Part shown: piece by piece, positions 19,701-29,983 of the stretch | Layout of the letters: every line of letters starts with the position of its first letter | How positions within the stretch are numbered: position 1 is the stretch's first letter | From: Gemmatimonadaceae bacterium | GTDB lineage: Bacteria > Gemmatimonadota > Gemmatimonadetes > Gemmatimonadales > Gemmatimonadaceae | Length of the DNA stretch: 55,645 bases | Assembly (NCBI GenBank): GCA_037721215.1 | Contig: JBBJNV010000003.1 | Span: 1 to 55,645 of the forward strand | Direction: 5' to 3' | Notes under the pieces: generated by a model | What the model was told of the DNA's origin: nothing | What the model saw: only the letters and a program-made list of their open reading frames with translations | Databases searched by the model: none | Translations under genes and position numbers: made by a program

Positions 19701-22011
19701 CGGCGGCTTCGTCGTCAGTGAGACTGGCGCCGGCGTGACATGGGCCGAGAACAGCTACTTCTTCAGACTGACACCTTGGCAGAACGATCCGGTGAGCGAC
19801 CCGTCGGGCGAGTGTATCTACCTGAGGGATGACGACACCGGGTTCATCTGGACCGCAACGCCCGAGCCGGTGAGGACGCGTGCGTCCTACACCGTAAAGC
19901 ATGGGGCTGGATACTCGGTTTTCAGCCAGGAGCAGAACGGCGTGGAGACATCGCTGCGGATGGGGATGCCCGAAGCTGATCCGGTGAAAATTCAGGTTCT
20001 TACTCTGCGAAATTCCGGATCGACGAAAAAAAGCCTGACGATCACCAGCTACGTGGAGTGGGTTCTGGGCGTGGATCGGGAGAAGACCCGGGAGCACATT
20101 CGCACCGGCATGGACAGGGCGACTGAGACGATGTTCGCGCGCAATTACTTCGATGCGCAGTTCGCTGGGCGCGTCGTGTTCTCGGCGATAAGTGAACCAC
20201 TGTCGGGCTTCACTGCCGCCCGCAGAGAGTTCATCGGCCGCAATCGCTCGCTTGGCGATCCTGCTGGACTGAGGAGCGGTGATCTCAGTGGTGATGTCGG
20301 CGATACCGTCGATCCATGCGCGGTACTTCAGACCACGATCGACCTTCAGCCCGGCGAGACGCGACAGGTTACCGTACTGCTCGGCGCAGGGAGCGGGAGC
20401 GAAGATGCGCTTGCCCTCGTGTCGAGGTACAGGTCGCCGGAAGCGGCAAATGCCGCGCTTGATCACGCGGCACGCGTCTGGCGCGCGCGGCTCGGTACGA
20501 TATCGATCAGGACCCCTGAGCCCACTTTCGACCTGATAGTGAATCAGTGGGCTCTTTATCAGGGATTATCATGCAGGATGTGGGCGAGGTCTGCGCTATA
20601 TCAATCAAGTGGCGCTTTCGGATTCCGCGACCAGTTGCAGGATGTGATGGCGTTTGCGTACACCGAGCCACAGCTTGCCCGGGGCCACATCATTCGCTGC
20701 GCGTCGAGGCAATTCGAGGAAGGGGACGTTCAGCACTGGTGGCACCCGCACAGTGGGCGCGGTGTTCGGACGAGATTTTCCGACGATCTCATCTGGCTGC
20801 CGTACGTCGTGAATCATTACCTGAGCCTGTCCGGTGATCGGACAGTGCTTGACGAAGACGTGCCATACCTCACGATGCGACAGCTCAATGCCGACGAGCA
20901 CGAGCTTTACGATCTGCCGCAGATGTCGGAGATGGTCGAGCCCGTTTATGACCACTGCGTGCGGGCACTTAGGAAAGCTTCCACGGCTGGCGCGCATGGA
21001 CTGCCGCTAATAGGCAGCGGCGACTGGAATGATGGAATGAATCGCGTGGGTATCGAAGGGAAAGGCGAGAGTGTGTGGCTTGCCTGGTTCCTGATAGTAA
21101 CGCTCAGGAAATTTGCTGAGCACGCGACAACCCGTGGCGACCACGCAGTGAACGAGGAGTTTACACGGAAAGCAGACGAGTACCAGAAAGCGGCTGAGAG
21201 CGCTGGATGGGATGGTGCGTGGTACCGTCGAGCGTACTACGACGACGGTACGCCGATGGGGTCGAACACGAGTGACGATTGCAAGATCGACTCAATTGCC
21301 CAGACATGGAGCATTATCTCGCGCGCCGGCGATCCGGAACACTGCCGCGCGGCGATGCGGTCGCTCAATGAGCATCTGGTGCGGGAGGATGCGCGGCTTA
21401 TCATGCTCCTCACGCCTGCGTTCGATAAGTCAAAGCACGATCCCGGCTACATACAGGGATATCTGCCAGGTGTACGCGAAAATGGCGCGCAATACACCCA
21501 TGCGGCGCTCTGGGCGGTACTGGCAACGGCGCTGCAGGGGGATGGCGACCGGGCGATGGAGTTGTACCAGATGATCAACCCGGTAACGCATGCGCTGACG
21601 CCGGAGGGTGTCGCGAATTACAAGGTAGAGCCTTACGTGGTTGCGGCCGATGTGTACACTGCGGAGGGGCATCTGGGGCGTGGGGGCTGGACCTGGTATA
21701 CCGGGTCAGCGAGCTGGCTTTACCGGGTTGGCCTGGAAGCGATACTCGGTTTCACCAAGCGGGGCGAAACCCTGGAAATGGATCCCTGTATTCCTTCCAC
21801 CTGGAAGGAGTTCGCGCTCGAGTATCGCCATGCCGACAGCACTTACGCCATCACCGTGAAAAATCCGTCTGGCGTCCAGCGAGGCGTGATCTCAACGACG
21901 ATCGACGGAGAAATTGTCACCGGTCCGATCCCGCTCGCTGCTGGGGGCCGGCGTCACGAGGTCATTGTGACGCTGGGGACTCCTCCATCTCAACCTCGGG
22001 AAGCGGCGTAA
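13714..22011 (+). CDS. ndvB: Cyclic beta-1,2-glucan synthase (NdvB/ChvB type)
   Basis: A 2765-residue multidomain inner-membrane enzyme that primes, elongates and cyclises beta-1,2-glucan from UDP-glucose. N-terminal cytoplasmic region 1-415; membrane segments at about 419-443, 450-475, 830-880 and 955-1010; GT84 glycosyltransferase around 500-830 with [15 protein letters not shown] and [15 protein letters not shown]; a glycoamylase-like domain (about 1060-1390, [12 protein letters not shown]); then two GH94-type beta-sandwich repeats (about 1480-1760 and 1985-2270) and a GH94 (alpha/alpha)6 barrel (about 2280-2710) with [13 protein letters not shown] near 2434, the phosphorylase-like domain that trims chain length. 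Length is normal for the family. GTG start at 13714; no clear ribosome binding site. Its last 50 bases overlap the convergent FAD/Rieske gene. The product would be a periplasmic osmoprotective glucan. Confidence 0.95.
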   Translation: MAISIPPKPPSNRLLHLFRRKRPGSDRSLVGPIQGEMFGADRLAKHSRNIARKHRLLPPRKQRGHGPLLERLDDTRRVLSRVHDRLSDAAERGVDISPAGEWLLDNAYIVQEHVREIRTNLPGGYYQELPKLANGTLADYPRVYDVAIELIAHTEGHLSLENITLFVQEYQKVTALKMGELWAIPTMLRLGLVENIRRMSLRVSARLDEVELADRWAKRLMLANDESPAALTRELDSFIDEHPAFTPIFVTRFLHQIRGYQVNFTPLIWLEQWIAEDGPSAEVAVTRSNRMTAMTQVTVANCITSLRTIARLDWKDFVESQSVTEKILRKDVTGCYPTMLFGTRDHYRHVVEHIAKQTKKEEEEVARAALALSISSENKGDVRRSHIGYYLIDEGRFDLERETGYTPPLKESIYRWTQRHPTFLYFGGIATATLMLISLVFSVIEPETIGLRIAVFLLALVPANEIGIGIVNQLVTLLLPPHILPKMEFREDGIPDANRTAVVVPTLFGSVKAVTEALEHIEVQYLANRDPNLFFAILSDLTDSPTETRESDAEILQSATSGIAELNEKYSRDESDVFYLFHRRRLWNEQQGVWMGWERKRGKLGQFNRYLRGHAEDAFATVTGDPTMLRSVKFVITLDSDTVLPRDAAQMLVGAIAHPLNTPEYDPQLGRIVRGYGIFQPRVGVSLTSAHASHFAAIHSGHPGVDPYTTAVSDVYQDLFSEGSFTGKGIYDVDAFEQATHGRFPENTLLSHDLIEGAYSRAALATDIEVYDDYPARYLTYTRRKHRWIRGDWQLLGWLTGTVPGPEGPTKNRLSAISRWKIFDNLRRSVVELSLLVLLFAGWFVLPGPAIRWTMLVLGAILFPWVFSLFLALLRPPTDQSWAAYYTAVGRDASVSAQQFVLAATFLPHQAVVSADAIVRTLIRLGITKKKFLEWQTASQVERSMASGSRIEVWRRMSPVTALALIIGIAVVTVSGTSFDAGSRDSVILLAATVPLLLLWFISPAVAHSLSAPATPSELRLSGTERQSALRYAKLHWQYFEQFVTEETQWLAPDNFQEEPEPIVAARTSPTNIGLQMMSIVSAHDLGLIQLDDMIERLEKVFRSLERMRRHRGHFFNWYDLRDLHVLEPAYISTVDSGNLAGHLIALKQACLQKGRAAECTKADVARLQAIAERARAYALEMDFKFLFDDKRKLFSIGYRQAANAFDNSYYDLLASESRLASFMAIAKDDVPVDHWFRLGRTLTTVAGTRTLISWSGSMFEYLMPALVMRTFPSTLLSQTHHGAVKRHIAYGAERGVPWGISESAYNIRDRASTYQYRAFGVPDIALKRGLSRDLVIAPYATALALLVEPHQAMRNMAMLEAEGALGPYGFRDAIDYTRPLPGSRKAVVGAYMAHHVGMSMVAFTNALCRNVWQQRFHSDPIVRSAELILQERIPRRLVVQDVQQQDDTVNVPSETEKPAVRELDTANTPQPRIAILGNVPYTTIVTNSGSGVSRYGNIAVNRWRNDGTRDDFGQWCYVKDMTTGNVWSAGHQPVCATAQWYRVFFASDRVTFHRRDGDIETQMEIAVASGDAAEVRRITVFNRSSIPHEIELTSYFEVVIAPPDSDRAHPAFGNLFVQTEWLGASSAILAMRRPRSAVDKAAWCGHVLAVGAGSAGSVSCETDRAQFIGRGRSARDPIALDVNGDLSGTVGAVLDPVLALRTRLTIPAGRSAEATFTTFMAEDREQAVQLADLYHDTYSARRALDLSWAQAQAELRELGISPADAALYQELAGHLLFTHPGFKGLAEKCEDNTLGQQELWALGISGDWPILLATLESADGLPSVRQLLRVHHYWRLKGLMCDLVILNEHPPTYLQELSDALLMTVMASSESGLLDRPGGVFLRRADVLKPEDIQLLNAVARIQVDCDGLGLGNFLEFPNVEDKYEKDEGRSADGVDSSVASLNGDNAHSLPQTDASGLQHFNGLGGFNDNHEYEIRLNGEELPPAPWVNVIGNPAGGFVVSETGAGVTWAENSYFFRLTPWQNDPVSDPSGECIYLRDDDTGFIWTATPEPVRTRASYTVKHGAGYSVFSQEQNGVETSLRMGMPEADPVKIQVLTLRNSGSTKKSLTITSYVEWVLGVDREKTREHIRTGMDRATETMFARNYFDAQFAGRVVFSAISEPLSGFTAARREFIGRNRSLGDPAGLRSGDLSGDVGDTVDPCAVLQTTIDLQPGETRQVTVLLGAGSGSEDALALVSRYRSPEAANAALDHAARVWRARLGTISIRTPEPTFDLIVNQWALYQGLSCRMWARSALYQSSGAFGFRDQLQDVMAFAYTEPQLARGHIIRCASRQFEEGDVQHWWHPHSGRGVRTRFSDDLIWLPYVVNHYLSLSGDRTVLDEDVPYLTMRQLNADEHELYDLPQMSEMVEPVYDHCVRALRKASTAGAHGLPLIGSGDWNDGMNRVGIEGKGESVWLAWFLIVTLRKFAEHATTRGDHAVNEEFTRKADEYQKAAESAGWDGAWYRRAYYDDGTPMGSNTSDDCKIDSIAQTWSIISRAGDPEHCRAAMRSLNEHLVREDARLIMLLTPAFDKSKHDPGYIQGYLPGVRENGAQYTHAALWAVLATALQGDGDRAMELYQMINPVTHALTPEGVANYKVEPYVVAADVYTAEGHLGRGGWTWYTGSASWLYRVGLEAILGFTKRGETLEMDPCIPSTWKEFALEYRHADSTYAITVKNPSGVQRGVISTTIDGEIVTGPIPLAAGGRRHEVIVTLGTPPSQPREAA

Positions 22012-23527
22012 TCGCGGGGCCATTCACGACTTGGCCATAGGGATCGAAACGTGAGCCATGACACGGACAGTCCCACGTCCGTTCTGCCGTATTCCAGTCC
22101 ACAATACAGTACAGATGGGTACAAACCGCCGACCGTTCATGGATGTCGCCCTTGTCGTCCCGAAATACCGCAATCTTTTTGCGGCCACGTTTTACCACCG
22201 CGCCGGTTCCCGGAGCAATGTCGTCGTACGATTCCACGTCTCCCGGAGTCATCCAATCCCTGTACTGTCCGGCAACGTTGAGATTTTCCCTGAGGAATTC
22301 GGCTGTGGCGCGCAGGGTCACCCGTGACGGGTCGTAGAGCTTGGACCACGGGTTCTTGCGTCCCATGATCAAGTCCGTCAGCAGAATGCCGGCGATCGTC
22401 CCGTGGGTGATGCCGTTTCCCGAGTCGCCAGTGGCGATATAGATGTGTTCGTCGGTGCCGGGATTCTTTCCAATGAATCCCATATAATCCACCGGCTGCA
22501 TACACTGTCCTGACCACCGGAATTCGACACTTTTTATCATCGGGAAGCGCTCGCGAGCCCAGTCCTCGAGGCACTTGAAGCGCTCTTCGGCGTCGTCTTC
22601 CTGGCCGGTCTTGTGGTCTTCGCCACCAACAATGAGGATTTCGTCAGCGCTTCGCGGATCGAGCGCGGCATCCACCTTGTGGAGCCGGATGTAGTGATAT
22701 GGGTCGGGCGTATCCCAGTACAATCCATGGGGAACGGAACCGCGTGGGACGTGCGCGCCAATGACAAAAGTTCTGTAGGCAGACTGCTTGGTGTGGAGAA
22801 TGACCCAGTCGTTGACCGGAGTATTGGTAGCGACGACGATGTTGTCGGCGATTATCACGTGACCGTCGCTGGTGGTGACCCTCGCCGGTTCACCGTCCTC
22901 GATTTTCTCGGCGTGGGTGAAGTTGAAAATCTGCCCGCCATCCCGGACGATGGCGCGGGCAAGCCCGTTGAGATACTTGAGTGGATGGAACTGTGCCTGG
23001 CGGGGAAAGCGTAAAGCCGGACCGGTATCCCAGAAATCGAGAGGCGCCCGTTCGAGGAGCTCGACCGTTGCAAGCCCGGCGCAATGAGCGGCCTCGAGCT
23101 CACGCTCCAGAATTTTTTTCTTCTCATCGCGACCGAGGAAGAGATATCCGTCGAGTCGCTCGAAATCGCAGTCGATGTCTTCGAGTGAAGCAATCGATTC
23201 AATACGGTCGATGGCGGCGGTATGACTCTCGGCTGCGATACGCGCACCGGCCTCGCCGTGGAGCTTCTCAATCTCGTAATAACGGTCGTCGAGTGCGGCA
23301 GTTATGTGGGCGGTAGTACGTCCGGTCTCGCCACCGCCAATCTGACCGTCATCGATGACGATAACGGCACGGCCGGCGCGGGCAAGCAGATATGCCGTCG
23401 TCATGCCGGAAATGCCGGCGCCGACGATGCAGACGTTGGTGCGCATGTCGGCGGCGACACGAGGATACTCCTGAACGTCTGTCGTATCCATCCAGACAGA
23501 TGTTGTATGACCGGAATCGCTTCGCAT
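21962..23527 (-). CDS. FAD-dependent oxidoreductase with C-terminal Rieske domain
   Basis: A 521-residue redox enzyme: a DAO-type FAD fold with the dinucleotide motif [20 protein letters not shown] near residue 33, and a C-terminal Rieske [2Fe-2S] domain with ligands in CTHLYC and CPCHGSRFD, then GQVVNGPA. This fusion is widespread in bacteria; the physiological substrate is unknown, and glycine-oxidase-like or sarcosine-oxidase-like chemistry has been suggested for relatives. Start at ATG 23527 (MRSDSGHT); a later ATG (MDTTDVQEY) is also possible. The stop lies inside the 3' end of the glucan synthase gene, a 50-base convergent overlap. Confidence 0.92.
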   Translation of the reverse strand: MRSDSGHTTSVWMDTTDVQEYPRVAADMRTNVCIVGAGISGMTTAYLLARAGRAVIVIDDGQIGGGETGRTTAHITAALDDRYYEIEKLHGEAGARIAAESHTAAIDRIESIASLEDIDCDFERLDGYLFLGRDEKKKILERELEAAHCAGLATVELLERAPLDFWDTGPALRFPRQAQFHPLKYLNGLARAIVRDGGQIFNFTHAEKIEDGEPARVTTSDGHVIIADNIVVATNTPVNDWVILHTKQSAYRTFVIGAHVPRGSVPHGLYWDTPDPYHYIRLHKVDAALDPRSADEILIVGGEDHKTGQEDDAEERFKCLEDWARERFPMIKSVEFRWSGQCMQPVDYMGFIGKNPGTDEHIYIATGDSGNGITHGTIAGILLTDLIMGRKNPWSKLYDPSRVTLRATAEFLRENLNVAGQYRDWMTPGDVESYDDIAPGTGAVVKRGRKKIAVFRDDKGDIHERSAVCTHLYCIVDWNTAERTWDCPCHGSRFDPYGQVVNGPAITPLPEVEMEESPASQ

Positions 23528-23756
23528 TAATGGTGAGATCAGGGGTTGGAGGCCGGTGCCGGTAGTGGGGCACAGCGTGTGCCAATGATAGTCTGCCGGG
23601 GATACTGCCAACCGCGAACGGCCAACGGCTACCGGATAAAACGATCAAACAGGGGGAACGAAATCGGGTGACGGATAACAGGCAACAGGCATCCCGTGTA
23701 TGTTGTGAGTCAGACGCTTCGCCCCGCATCCGGGCGATACCCGAACGGATAAAATA

Positions 23757-25325
23757 ATGGACTCGAAAGTACTGGACGCAGCGCGCGCCGCGTTTCCGAA
23801 GGCGGAAAACGCAGTGACCCTTGGCGCGGTCGTGCACAACGGCGAATGCCATCCGGAACCGCTGGTAACAGTGCCGATATCGATGATGAACCGGCACGGG
23901 TTGATCGCGGGGGCAACGGGCACCGGCAAGACCAGAACCCTTCAGCTTCTCGCCGAGCAACTGTCTCAGGCTGGAGTTCCAGTGTTCATCTCGGATATAA
24001 AAGGCGACGTCTCGGGAATGGCGTCGCCTGGCGAGGCCAATGACCGGATCAACGGCCGGGCCAGGGAGACGGGTTACGACTGGAAGCCATCCGATTTTCG
24101 GGTGGAATTTCTGAGCCTGACCGGCACCAAGGGCGCGCAGCTGCGTGCCACAGTATCGTCATTCGGACCGCTGCTGTTGTCCAAGGTTCTCCAGCTCAAC
24201 GCGACACAGTCGAGTGTGATGGCGCTGGTGTTCAAGTATTGCGACGACAAGGGACTGCTGTTGCTCGATTTTTCGGACCTGCGCGCGGTTCTTCAGTATC
24301 TCACTGAGGAAGGTGCTGATGAGCTCAAGTCATACGGGGCGATGTCCAAGGCGACCGTTGGTGTGCTGCTCCGGGAGATGGTGGAGCTCGAACAGCAGGG
24401 AGCGCGGGCGTTTTTTGGCCAGCCGGAATTCGACATCAATGACCTCATGCAGGTCGGGCGTGACGGGCGCGGGCTGATCAGCGTACTGGAGCTCCAGGAT
24501 GTACAGGACAAGCCGGATCTGTTCAGCACATTCATGCTGTGGATGCTGGCGACGCTCTACAATGAGCTTCCGGAAGTGGGCGACATCGACAAACCGAAGC
24601 TCGTCTTTTTCTTCGACGAGGCACACCTGCTGTTCAAGGGTGCAAGCAAGGGCCTGCTGGACCAGATTCAGCAGGTTGTGCGTCTCATCAGGTCAAAGGG
24701 TGTCGGTGTTTTCTTCGTGACTCAAAGTCCGAAAGACATACCAGAGGATGTGCTCGCCCAGCTGGGGCACAGGGTGCAGCATGCCTTGCGGGCATTCACC
24801 CCGGACGACGACAAAGCGTTGCGTGCAGCGGCGAGGACTTTTCCAAAGACCCCGTTTTATGATGTAGAGGAAACGCTGACGACCCTTGGCATCGGCGAGG
24901 CGCTGGTGACGGTGCTGACCCCCCGCGGCGTGCCAACGCCGCCATTTGCGACTCGCCTCGTTCCGCCTCAGTCGCTGATGTCGCCAATGGACGAGGCGGA
25001 TTTCATAGATCAAATCGCGAGTTCGAGTCAGGTCCGCGAGTACGCGCAAGCGGTTGACAGGGAAAGTGCGCGCGAGATGCTGGCGGAGCGCGCGGTGCCG
25101 TCCGTGCCGGCGCGATACAGCGACGGGACGGTCCTGGACATGCCGGCATATGTGCCGCCAAGTGCCCCACCTCCAGTCTCCCGGAAGGCGGTCAAAGAGC
25201 CGCCATCGAGGATGGAGCAGATCATGAAGTCGCCGGTTGCACGGACGGTGGCCGGGGCGATTACGCGGGGGTTGATGGGGGCACTGCTGGGGACGCCGAG
25301 GCGGAGAAGTCCACGGCGGTGGTAG
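23757..25325 (+). CDS. HerA/YjgR-like ATPase (DUF853)
   Basis: A 522-residue P-loop ATPase of the DUF853 / YjgR family, related to the HerA and FtsK helicase-translocases. Walker A is GATGTGKT (52-59) and Walker B LVFFFDEAH (about 281-289), with a sensor-like VGVFFVTQSPKDIPEDVL. The tail from about 430 is proline-rich and ends in a basic patch (PRRRSPRRW). No NurA nuclease or HerA N-terminal barrel is present, so a DNA end-resection role cannot be inferred. The biological role of the family is not established. It stands alone, converging on kynB. Confidence 0.9.
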   Translation: MDSKVLDAARAAFPKAENAVTLGAVVHNGECHPEPLVTVPISMMNRHGLIAGATGTGKTRTLQLLAEQLSQAGVPVFISDIKGDVSGMASPGEANDRINGRARETGYDWKPSDFRVEFLSLTGTKGAQLRATVSSFGPLLLSKVLQLNATQSSVMALVFKYCDDKGLLLLDFSDLRAVLQYLTEEGADELKSYGAMSKATVGVLLREMVELEQQGARAFFGQPEFDINDLMQVGRDGRGLISVLELQDVQDKPDLFSTFMLWMLATLYNELPEVGDIDKPKLVFFFDEAHLLFKGASKGLLDQIQQVVRLIRSKGVGVFFVTQSPKDIPEDVLAQLGHRVQHALRAFTPDDDKALRAAARTFPKTPFYDVEETLTTLGIGEALVTVLTPRGVPTPPFATRLVPPQSLMSPMDEADFIDQIASSSQVREYAQAVDRESAREMLAERAVPSVPARYSDGTVLDMPAYVPPSAPPPVSRKAVKEPPSRMEQIMKSPVARTVAGAITRGLMGALLGTPRRRSPRRW

Positions 25326-25332
25326 AATCCTG

Positions 25333-25375
25333 TAAACGTGTTTAGTAATGTAGTGTTACTAAATCGCTTCGTTTA
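25333..25375. terminator. AT-rich inverted repeat between convergent genes
   Basis: Inner stem TTTAGTAA (25341-25348) with TTACTAAA (25356-25363), loop of 7; an outer pair TAAACG (25333-25338) with CGTTTA (25370-25375) extends it. It fills the gap between the convergent HerA-like and kynB genes, so it may end transcription from both sides. It lacks the usual GC-rich stem, so the terminator call is tentative. Confidence 0.5.
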
Positions 25376-25392
25376 TAGATGCCCCACTGCCG

Positions 25393-26019
25393 CTACAACT
25401 CCCGCAGTATCGCCCTCACCGGCGCCGCGTCGAGCGACATCACCTTCAACGGAAACGCCATCAGCTCGTAAACCCCGGGTGGTGTTCGCCGCAGATCCAG
25501 GTTCTCAAGAAGACAGGCATTGTCGGAGAACAACATCTTGTGAACAGGAAGCGACTTGCTCTCCCGCGCATCGACTGATGGAGCATCGACGCCGAGCAGC
25601 CGCAACCCGCGTCCGAGAAGCGCACGTGCACACGATTCGGAGATTGCCGGCCAATCTTCCGGAAACGACCCGGCTGCAATGGTATTCCCCGTTCTGAGGA
25701 GCAGCCGCTCGATTCCTGCAGCCCCGATCAACGGTCCGATCTCGTCAAATGAAAGCTCACCAGTCCTGTCAGTCACGTCGATGACGATGACCGGCCCATA
25801 GAACGCCTCGAGCGGCAGCTCGTGTGAACCCGGCCATCCGTCCCGCACATGCAGCGGTGCATCGGCATGGGTTCCAACATGCGGGCTCGAGGTTATGCTC
25901 GACACGTTGACGCTCGACCCATTGGCGATCGTTCCCGCCCAGCCACATGAATAGGGAGTATCACCGGGCCACTCCGGCATGCCCTGCGAGAGTGGAATGC
26001 TGATGTCGCGGAGGCGCAC
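25393..26019 (-). CDS. kynB: Kynurenine formamidase KynB
   Basis: Hydrolyses N-formyl-L-kynurenine to kynurenine and formate, the second step of tryptophan catabolism. The 208-residue protein has the cyclase-family zinc motif PHVGTHADAPLH (His47, His51, Asp53, His57) and the KynB C-terminus with GVDAPSVD, LLENLDL, PPGVYELMAFPLK and DAAPVRAIL. Length equals the family norm. The start is GTG at 26019, sharing its G with the TAG stop of transketolase (TAGTG), so translation is probably coupled. No kynA or kynU is in the window; cyclase-family members with other substrates cannot be excluded. Confidence 0.88.
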   Translation of the reverse strand: MRLRDISIPLSQGMPEWPGDTPYSCGWAGTIANGSSVNVSSITSSPHVGTHADAPLHVRDGWPGSHELPLEAFYGPVIVIDVTDRTGELSFDEIGPLIGAAGIERLLLRTGNTIAAGSFPEDWPAISESCARALLGRGLRLLGVDAPSVDARESKSLPVHKMLFSDNACLLENLDLRRTPPGVYELMAFPLKVMSLDAAPVRAILREL

Positions 26020-28046
26020 TAGACGAGGGACTCGGCGGCTTCCACAATCTTGCTCACACTGATGCCGAGCTTCTCGTACAGCTCTTTGTAGGGTGCGGAA
26101 GAACCAAACCGGTCGATGCCAATCACGATGCCGTTGGACCCGACCCACCGGTACCATGACATTGGATGAGCGGCTTCAACCGCGACCCTAGGTACCGCCA
26201 CTGGCAATACACTATCGCGATAGTCGTGCGACTGCGAGGCAAATAACGCGTCGCTAGGCATGCTGACTACCCGCGAGCGAATGCCCTTTGCCGCCAACTC
26301 ATCGTGCGCCTCCATGATCAGAGCAACCTCGGATCCGCTCGACATCAGCACGACCTGCGGTGCCCCACCTGGGGCGTCAGCAAGCACATACGCCCCCCGA
26401 GCCAACCCGCCAGCCGACGCGAACTTTTCGCGGTCGATGAACCCGAGTTTCTGCCGTGTCAGCACAAGCGCAACCGGACCATGGTGCTTGAGTGCCGCCC
26501 TCCACGCTTCGGCCGTTTCAGTTGCATCTGCCGGCCGAATAACTGTGAAACCGGGAATCGCGCGGAGGGTGCTCAGATGCTCGATGGGCTGATGCGTCGG
26601 ACCGTCCTCGCCAAGCCCGATCGAATCGTGAGTGAACACGTAGATGACGTGCTGCTTCATGAACGCGGCGAGCCGCAAGGTTGGACGCATGTAATCCGAG
26701 AAGATCAGGAACGTCGCACCGTAAGGGATTATTCCACCGTGTACCGCCATCCCGTTCATCACCGAGCCCATGCCGTGCTCACGAATCCCGAAGTGGAAAT
26801 TGCGCCCGGCATAGTCATCAGCGCTGATGTGCGCGCCTTCCTTCACAATGGTGTTTGTGGAAGATGCGAGGTCGGCCGAACCGCCGATCAACTCCGGGAT
26901 CCTCGGCGCGATTGCGTTGAGAACGATGCCTGACGCGGCGCGGCTGGCAACGTTCCCGTTATCCGCGGTGAAATCAGGAATCAGATCTTCCCAACCGTCG
27001 AGAAGTTCACCGCGCATCCTGCGTTCCAGCTCGGCAGCGTCCGATGCATTCGCTGACTTATAGGCGTCATACCTCTTCTGCCACTCCGCTTCGAGCTTGC
27101 TGCCGCGTACCGACATTGTCCGCCAGTGCTGCAACGCTTCGGGTGGAACGTAGAACGGTTCCATCGAGGAGACACCGAGCGCTGCTTTTGCAAGCCCGAT
27201 CTCCTCCGCACCCAGGGGCGACCCGTGCGCTTCGGCGGTGTCGATCTTGTTGGGACTGCCGTATCCAATGTGTGACCGAACGACGATCAGCGACGGTTTA
27301 TCGCGGACCTTCTTCGCCGCATCGATCGCGGCATCGATTGCATCGAGATCATTTGCATCCTCGACGCGCTGCACATGCCAGTGATACGCCTCGAATCGTT
27401 TCGCGGTATCGTCGCTGAAAGTGAGTCCGGTATCACCTTCGATCGTGATGTGGTTGTCGTCGTAGAATCCGATGAGCTTGCCGAGTCTGAGGTGGCCGGC
27501 GTAAGACGACACTTCATGCGACACACCCTCCATGATGTCACCATCGCTGGCGATGAAATACGTGTTGTGGTCGATGATATCCAAACCGTCGCGGTTGAAC
27601 GTCGCCGCCATGTGAGCTTCGGCGATAGCCATGCCGACGGAATTACCGATTCCCTGTCCAAGTGGCCCGGTGGTCGTCTCGACGCCGGGAGTGTAGTCGT
27701 ACTCCGGGTGGCCAGGCGTCTTGCTCTCCCACTGCCGGAACTGCTTGAGGTCGTCGAGCGTGAGGTCGTATCCAGTGAGATAGAGCACGCTATACAGAAG
27801 CATCGATGCGTGACCGGCCGAGAGAACGAAGCGGTCGCGGTTCAACCATTGAGGATTGGCTGGGTTGTAACGCAGGTGTCTCGTCCACAAAACGTACGCG
27901 AGCGGAGCAAGCGCCATCGGTGTGCCGGGATGTCCGGAATCTGCCTTTTGCACTGCGTCCATCGAGAGGACGCGGATGGCATTGATGCAGAGGTCATCGA
28001 TTGACGACGAGTTAATGGGTGGAGCAACTGGCGATGAGGCAGGCAT
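26019..28046 (-). CDS. tkt: Transketolase
   Basis: Thiamine-diphosphate enzyme moving two-carbon units between sugar phosphates in the pentose phosphate pathway. 675 residues from the ATG at 28046; a GTG ten codons upstream (28076) is an alternative. Motifs: [20 protein letters not shown] near the N-terminus, GPLGQG, the ThDP/metal motif beginning [20 protein letters not shown], and in the pyrimidine domain [14 protein letters not shown] and [15 protein letters not shown] with substrate-binding histidines. Full length. First gene of the coupled pair with kynB. Confidence 0.97.
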   Translation of the reverse strand: MPASSPVAPPINSSSIDDLCINAIRVLSMDAVQKADSGHPGTPMALAPLAYVLWTRHLRYNPANPQWLNRDRFVLSAGHASMLLYSVLYLTGYDLTLDDLKQFRQWESKTPGHPEYDYTPGVETTTGPLGQGIGNSVGMAIAEAHMAATFNRDGLDIIDHNTYFIASDGDIMEGVSHEVSSYAGHLRLGKLIGFYDDNHITIEGDTGLTFSDDTAKRFEAYHWHVQRVEDANDLDAIDAAIDAAKKVRDKPSLIVVRSHIGYGSPNKIDTAEAHGSPLGAEEIGLAKAALGVSSMEPFYVPPEALQHWRTMSVRGSKLEAEWQKRYDAYKSANASDAAELERRMRGELLDGWEDLIPDFTADNGNVASRAASGIVLNAIAPRIPELIGGSADLASSTNTIVKEGAHISADDYAGRNFHFGIREHGMGSVMNGMAVHGGIIPYGATFLIFSDYMRPTLRLAAFMKQHVIYVFTHDSIGLGEDGPTHQPIEHLSTLRAIPGFTVIRPADATETAEAWRAALKHHGPVALVLTRQKLGFIDREKFASAGGLARGAYVLADAPGGAPQVVLMSSGSEVALIMEAHDELAAKGIRSRVVSMPSDALFASQSHDYRDSVLPVAVPRVAVEAAHPMSWYRWVGSNGIVIGIDRFGSSAPYKELYEKLGISVSKIVEAAESLV

Positions 28047-28115
28047 CTGGGTCTCGAATAATCGCGGTGATGACACGGCCGTCAGGTCTGGAACTTAGCC
28101 GATCGGGATAACTAT

Positions 28116-29078
28116 TCAGGCGTTGGGGCCGGGGAGTTCCAGTGGCAACCGGATATTCGGCAGCAGCGCTTCGATCTCGAAGCGCCGGGGCTCAAGCCAT
28201 TCGGGGAGCTTCAGTGCCTGGCCCAGTGTTTCAATAGACTCGTCGACAGTAAAGCCCGGCGAATTTGTGGCAATCTCGAAGAGTACGCCGCCGGGCTCGC
28301 GAAAATATATGGATTTGAAATAATCGCGGTCCAGCTGTGGGGTAACGTTGTGACCGCGCGCAACAAGGTCTTCTCTCACTGCCAGCTGCTCGTCGTCACC
28401 GGGGGCACGGAACGCGACATGATGAACGGTTCCCGCACCCATAACTCCGGGCCAGAGACCGGGCACACAGCGCAGGTCAACAATCGAGCCCGGTCCCGGA
28501 TCGGCGGCGGCGTACCGGAAAATGCTTGCCTGCTCTCGGACAGGACGAAACCCGAGGCACTCGGTGAGCAGTTTGCCGGTGAGCTCGTAGCTCTCCTGCC
28601 ATAGCGTTAGCGAATAGACACCGCGTAGCGAATGGGCGGCAGGAACACCAGAGCCCGACCAACCCGCTCGCGTTTCCGCGGATGGATGTGCGACAAGCTC
28701 CCCAAGCAATCCGTCAGGATCCTTGAATCCAATGATCCTCTCGTCATCGAACCGCGATTTCGGCTGGTCGAACTCGACATTGTACCTGATGAATCGTTCG
28801 ATCCAGAACCCGACCGAGCCCGGAAGGATGGCGAATGACGTGACCGCGATCTGCCCTGCCCCCTGACGCCCCCTTCGACTGCCAGGCCAGGGGAAAAAGG
28901 TAAGTATGCTTCCGGGCGTGCCATCGGTATCGCCGAAGTAGAAATGGTATGTAGTAGGATCGTCAAAATTCACAGTGCGTTTCACGAGGCGCATGCCGAG
29001 GACGCCAGCGTAGAAGTCGAGATTGCGCTGTGGATCGCTGGCGATAGCGGTTACGTGGTGGATGCCAGCGGTAACCAT
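28116..29078 (-). CDS. Ring-cleaving dioxygenase, glyoxalase fold (MhqO-like)
   Basis: A 320-residue protein with two tandem vicinal-oxygen-chelate modules: GIHHVTAIASDPQRNLDFY at the start and HSLRGVYSLTLW / AGTVHHVAFRAPGD in the second half. Metal ligands would be the histidines of GIHHVT and TVHHVAF and the glutamate of GVLFEIAT. Relatives such as Bacillus MhqO cleave hydroquinones. It follows the nitroreductase gene with a two-base gap, matching the nitroreductase-dioxygenase pairing of mhqNO-type quinone-stress operons. ATG 29078 was chosen; a TTG at 29084 would overlap the nitroreductase stop. No MarR-type regulator is adjacent. Confidence 0.88.
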   Translation of the reverse strand: MVTAGIHHVTAIASDPQRNLDFYAGVLGMRLVKRTVNFDDPTTYHFYFGDTDGTPGSILTFFPWPGSRRGRQGAGQIAVTSFAILPGSVGFWIERFIRYNVEFDQPKSRFDDERIIGFKDPDGLLGELVAHPSAETRAGWSGSGVPAAHSLRGVYSLTLWQESYELTGKLLTECLGFRPVREQASIFRYAAADPGPGSIVDLRCVPGLWPGVMGAGTVHHVAFRAPGDDEQLAVREDLVARGHNVTPQLDRDYFKSIYFREPGGVLFEIATNSPGFTVDESIETLGQALKLPEWLEPRRFEIEALLPNIRLPLELPGPNA

Positions 29079-29080
29079 AC

Positions 29081-29695
29081 TCAAGGCACGATGTCGGGCA
29101 GGGGGCCGTGGAAAGCGAACTCCGAAACATGCTTCCGCGAGCTTGGCGTCTCACGTTTCCTGTTGTACTCGTCAAGGTCTGCCACGTCACCATACATGCC
29201 AATCGCGATCGCGGCCATTATTTCGTATTTATCGGCGGGAGCATTGAGAACAACATGCGCCTGCTCGACGTTGAAGCCGGCCATTGCGTGTGCGTAGAGA
29301 CCAAGTATGCGCGCCTGGAGGGCGAGCGATAGCCAGGATGACCCTGCATCGAACTGGGCATGCCGGTTTGGCTTGCCTGATTTCGCCAGATTCAGCCGGG
29401 TCATCACGAAGGCAATCATCGGAGCGTGCCGAACCCAGATCCGGTTGAACTTATCGAGGAGGGGGAGGAACCGCGCCAGCTGGTCCGGCGTCGTGGCATA
29501 GACGTATGTCCACGGTTGCTCGTTGTTCGCCGACGGGGCCCACCGCGCTGCTTCGAGAAGTGTGAGAATGGTTACTTCCGTCAGCGGCTCGGACGAGAAT
29601 GCGCGGGGGGACCAGCGGTCAAGGAACATAGCGTCGACGGGCGCGTCGGGTACGCGACCGTTGGTAATCTGGGACCTGTTTGAAGGCTCTGACAT
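29081..29695 (-). CDS. Nitroreductase family protein
   Basis: An FMN-dependent NAD(P)H oxidoreductase of 204 residues, acting on nitro compounds or quinones. Family features: RWSPRAFSSEPL (FMN phosphate contact), LLEAARWAPSANNEQPW, the middle segment HAQFDAGSSWLSLALQARILGLYAHAMAG written here as motif parts DAGSSWLSLALQA and GLYAHAMAGF, and the C-terminal IAIGMYGD. It is the upstream partner of the ring-cleaving dioxygenase, with a two-base gap; together they would reduce and open quinone-like toxins. Confidence 0.92.
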   Translation of the reverse strand: MSEPSNRSQITNGRVPDAPVDAMFLDRWSPRAFSSEPLTEVTILTLLEAARWAPSANNEQPWTYVYATTPDQLARFLPLLDKFNRIWVRHAPMIAFVMTRLNLAKSGKPNRHAQFDAGSSWLSLALQARILGLYAHAMAGFNVEQAHVVLNAPADKYEIMAAIAIGMYGDVADLDEYNRKRETPSSRKHVSEFAFHGPLPDIVP

Positions 29696-29725
29696 TTTCA
29701 GGGAAAGCCGATCGTCAGGGCGTTG

Positions 29726-29938
29726 CTACTCGTCCATTTCCCCATCGGCGGGATTGGCGCGTTTGTCGGAGCTAACCCGCGGCGCTCCCCCTTCGCCCCC
29801 ATAGCTGCCCTCATGCTCAGCAGATCGCTCTTTCTCGCTTCCCTCGGGATTCGGCGTTCCGGAATTCATCTTGCCCGACTTTTTCGTTCGGTCATCCGTA
29901 TCGGCAGCCATCTGTTCCTTGTCAGTCCGGTGTGTCAT
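29726..29938 (-). CDS. Small charged, probably disordered protein
   Basis: A 70-residue hydrophilic protein rich in Asp, Glu, Lys, Arg, Ser and Gly (EGSEKERSAEHEGSYGGEGG), with no hydrophobic segment or cysteine. A GAGG eight bases before the ATG supports translation. It lies 30 bases upstream of the nitroreductase gene on the same strand and is divergent from the diguanylate cyclase. No family recognised; the composition resembles small general-stress or desiccation proteins, which is an inference. Confidence 0.55.
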   Translation of the reverse strand: MTHRTDKEQMAADTDDRTKKSGKMNSGTPNPEGSEKERSAEHEGSYGGEGGAPRVSSDKRANPADGEMDE

Positions 29939-29983
29939 ACATTACGCCTCGATTCTGGGGATACCGTCATCAGGGCAATGCAC

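Noticed and set aside
19564-20466. 300-codon minus-strand frame inside the glucan synthase
   Set aside because: Lies wholly inside a conserved GH94 repeat region; composition typical of an antisense frame.
23757-25325. HerA-like ATPase as part of an anti-phage system
   Set aside because: Defence HerA systems come with a nuclease or Sir2/DUF4297 partner; none is adjacent, and the family match is to the widespread YjgR/DUF853 type.
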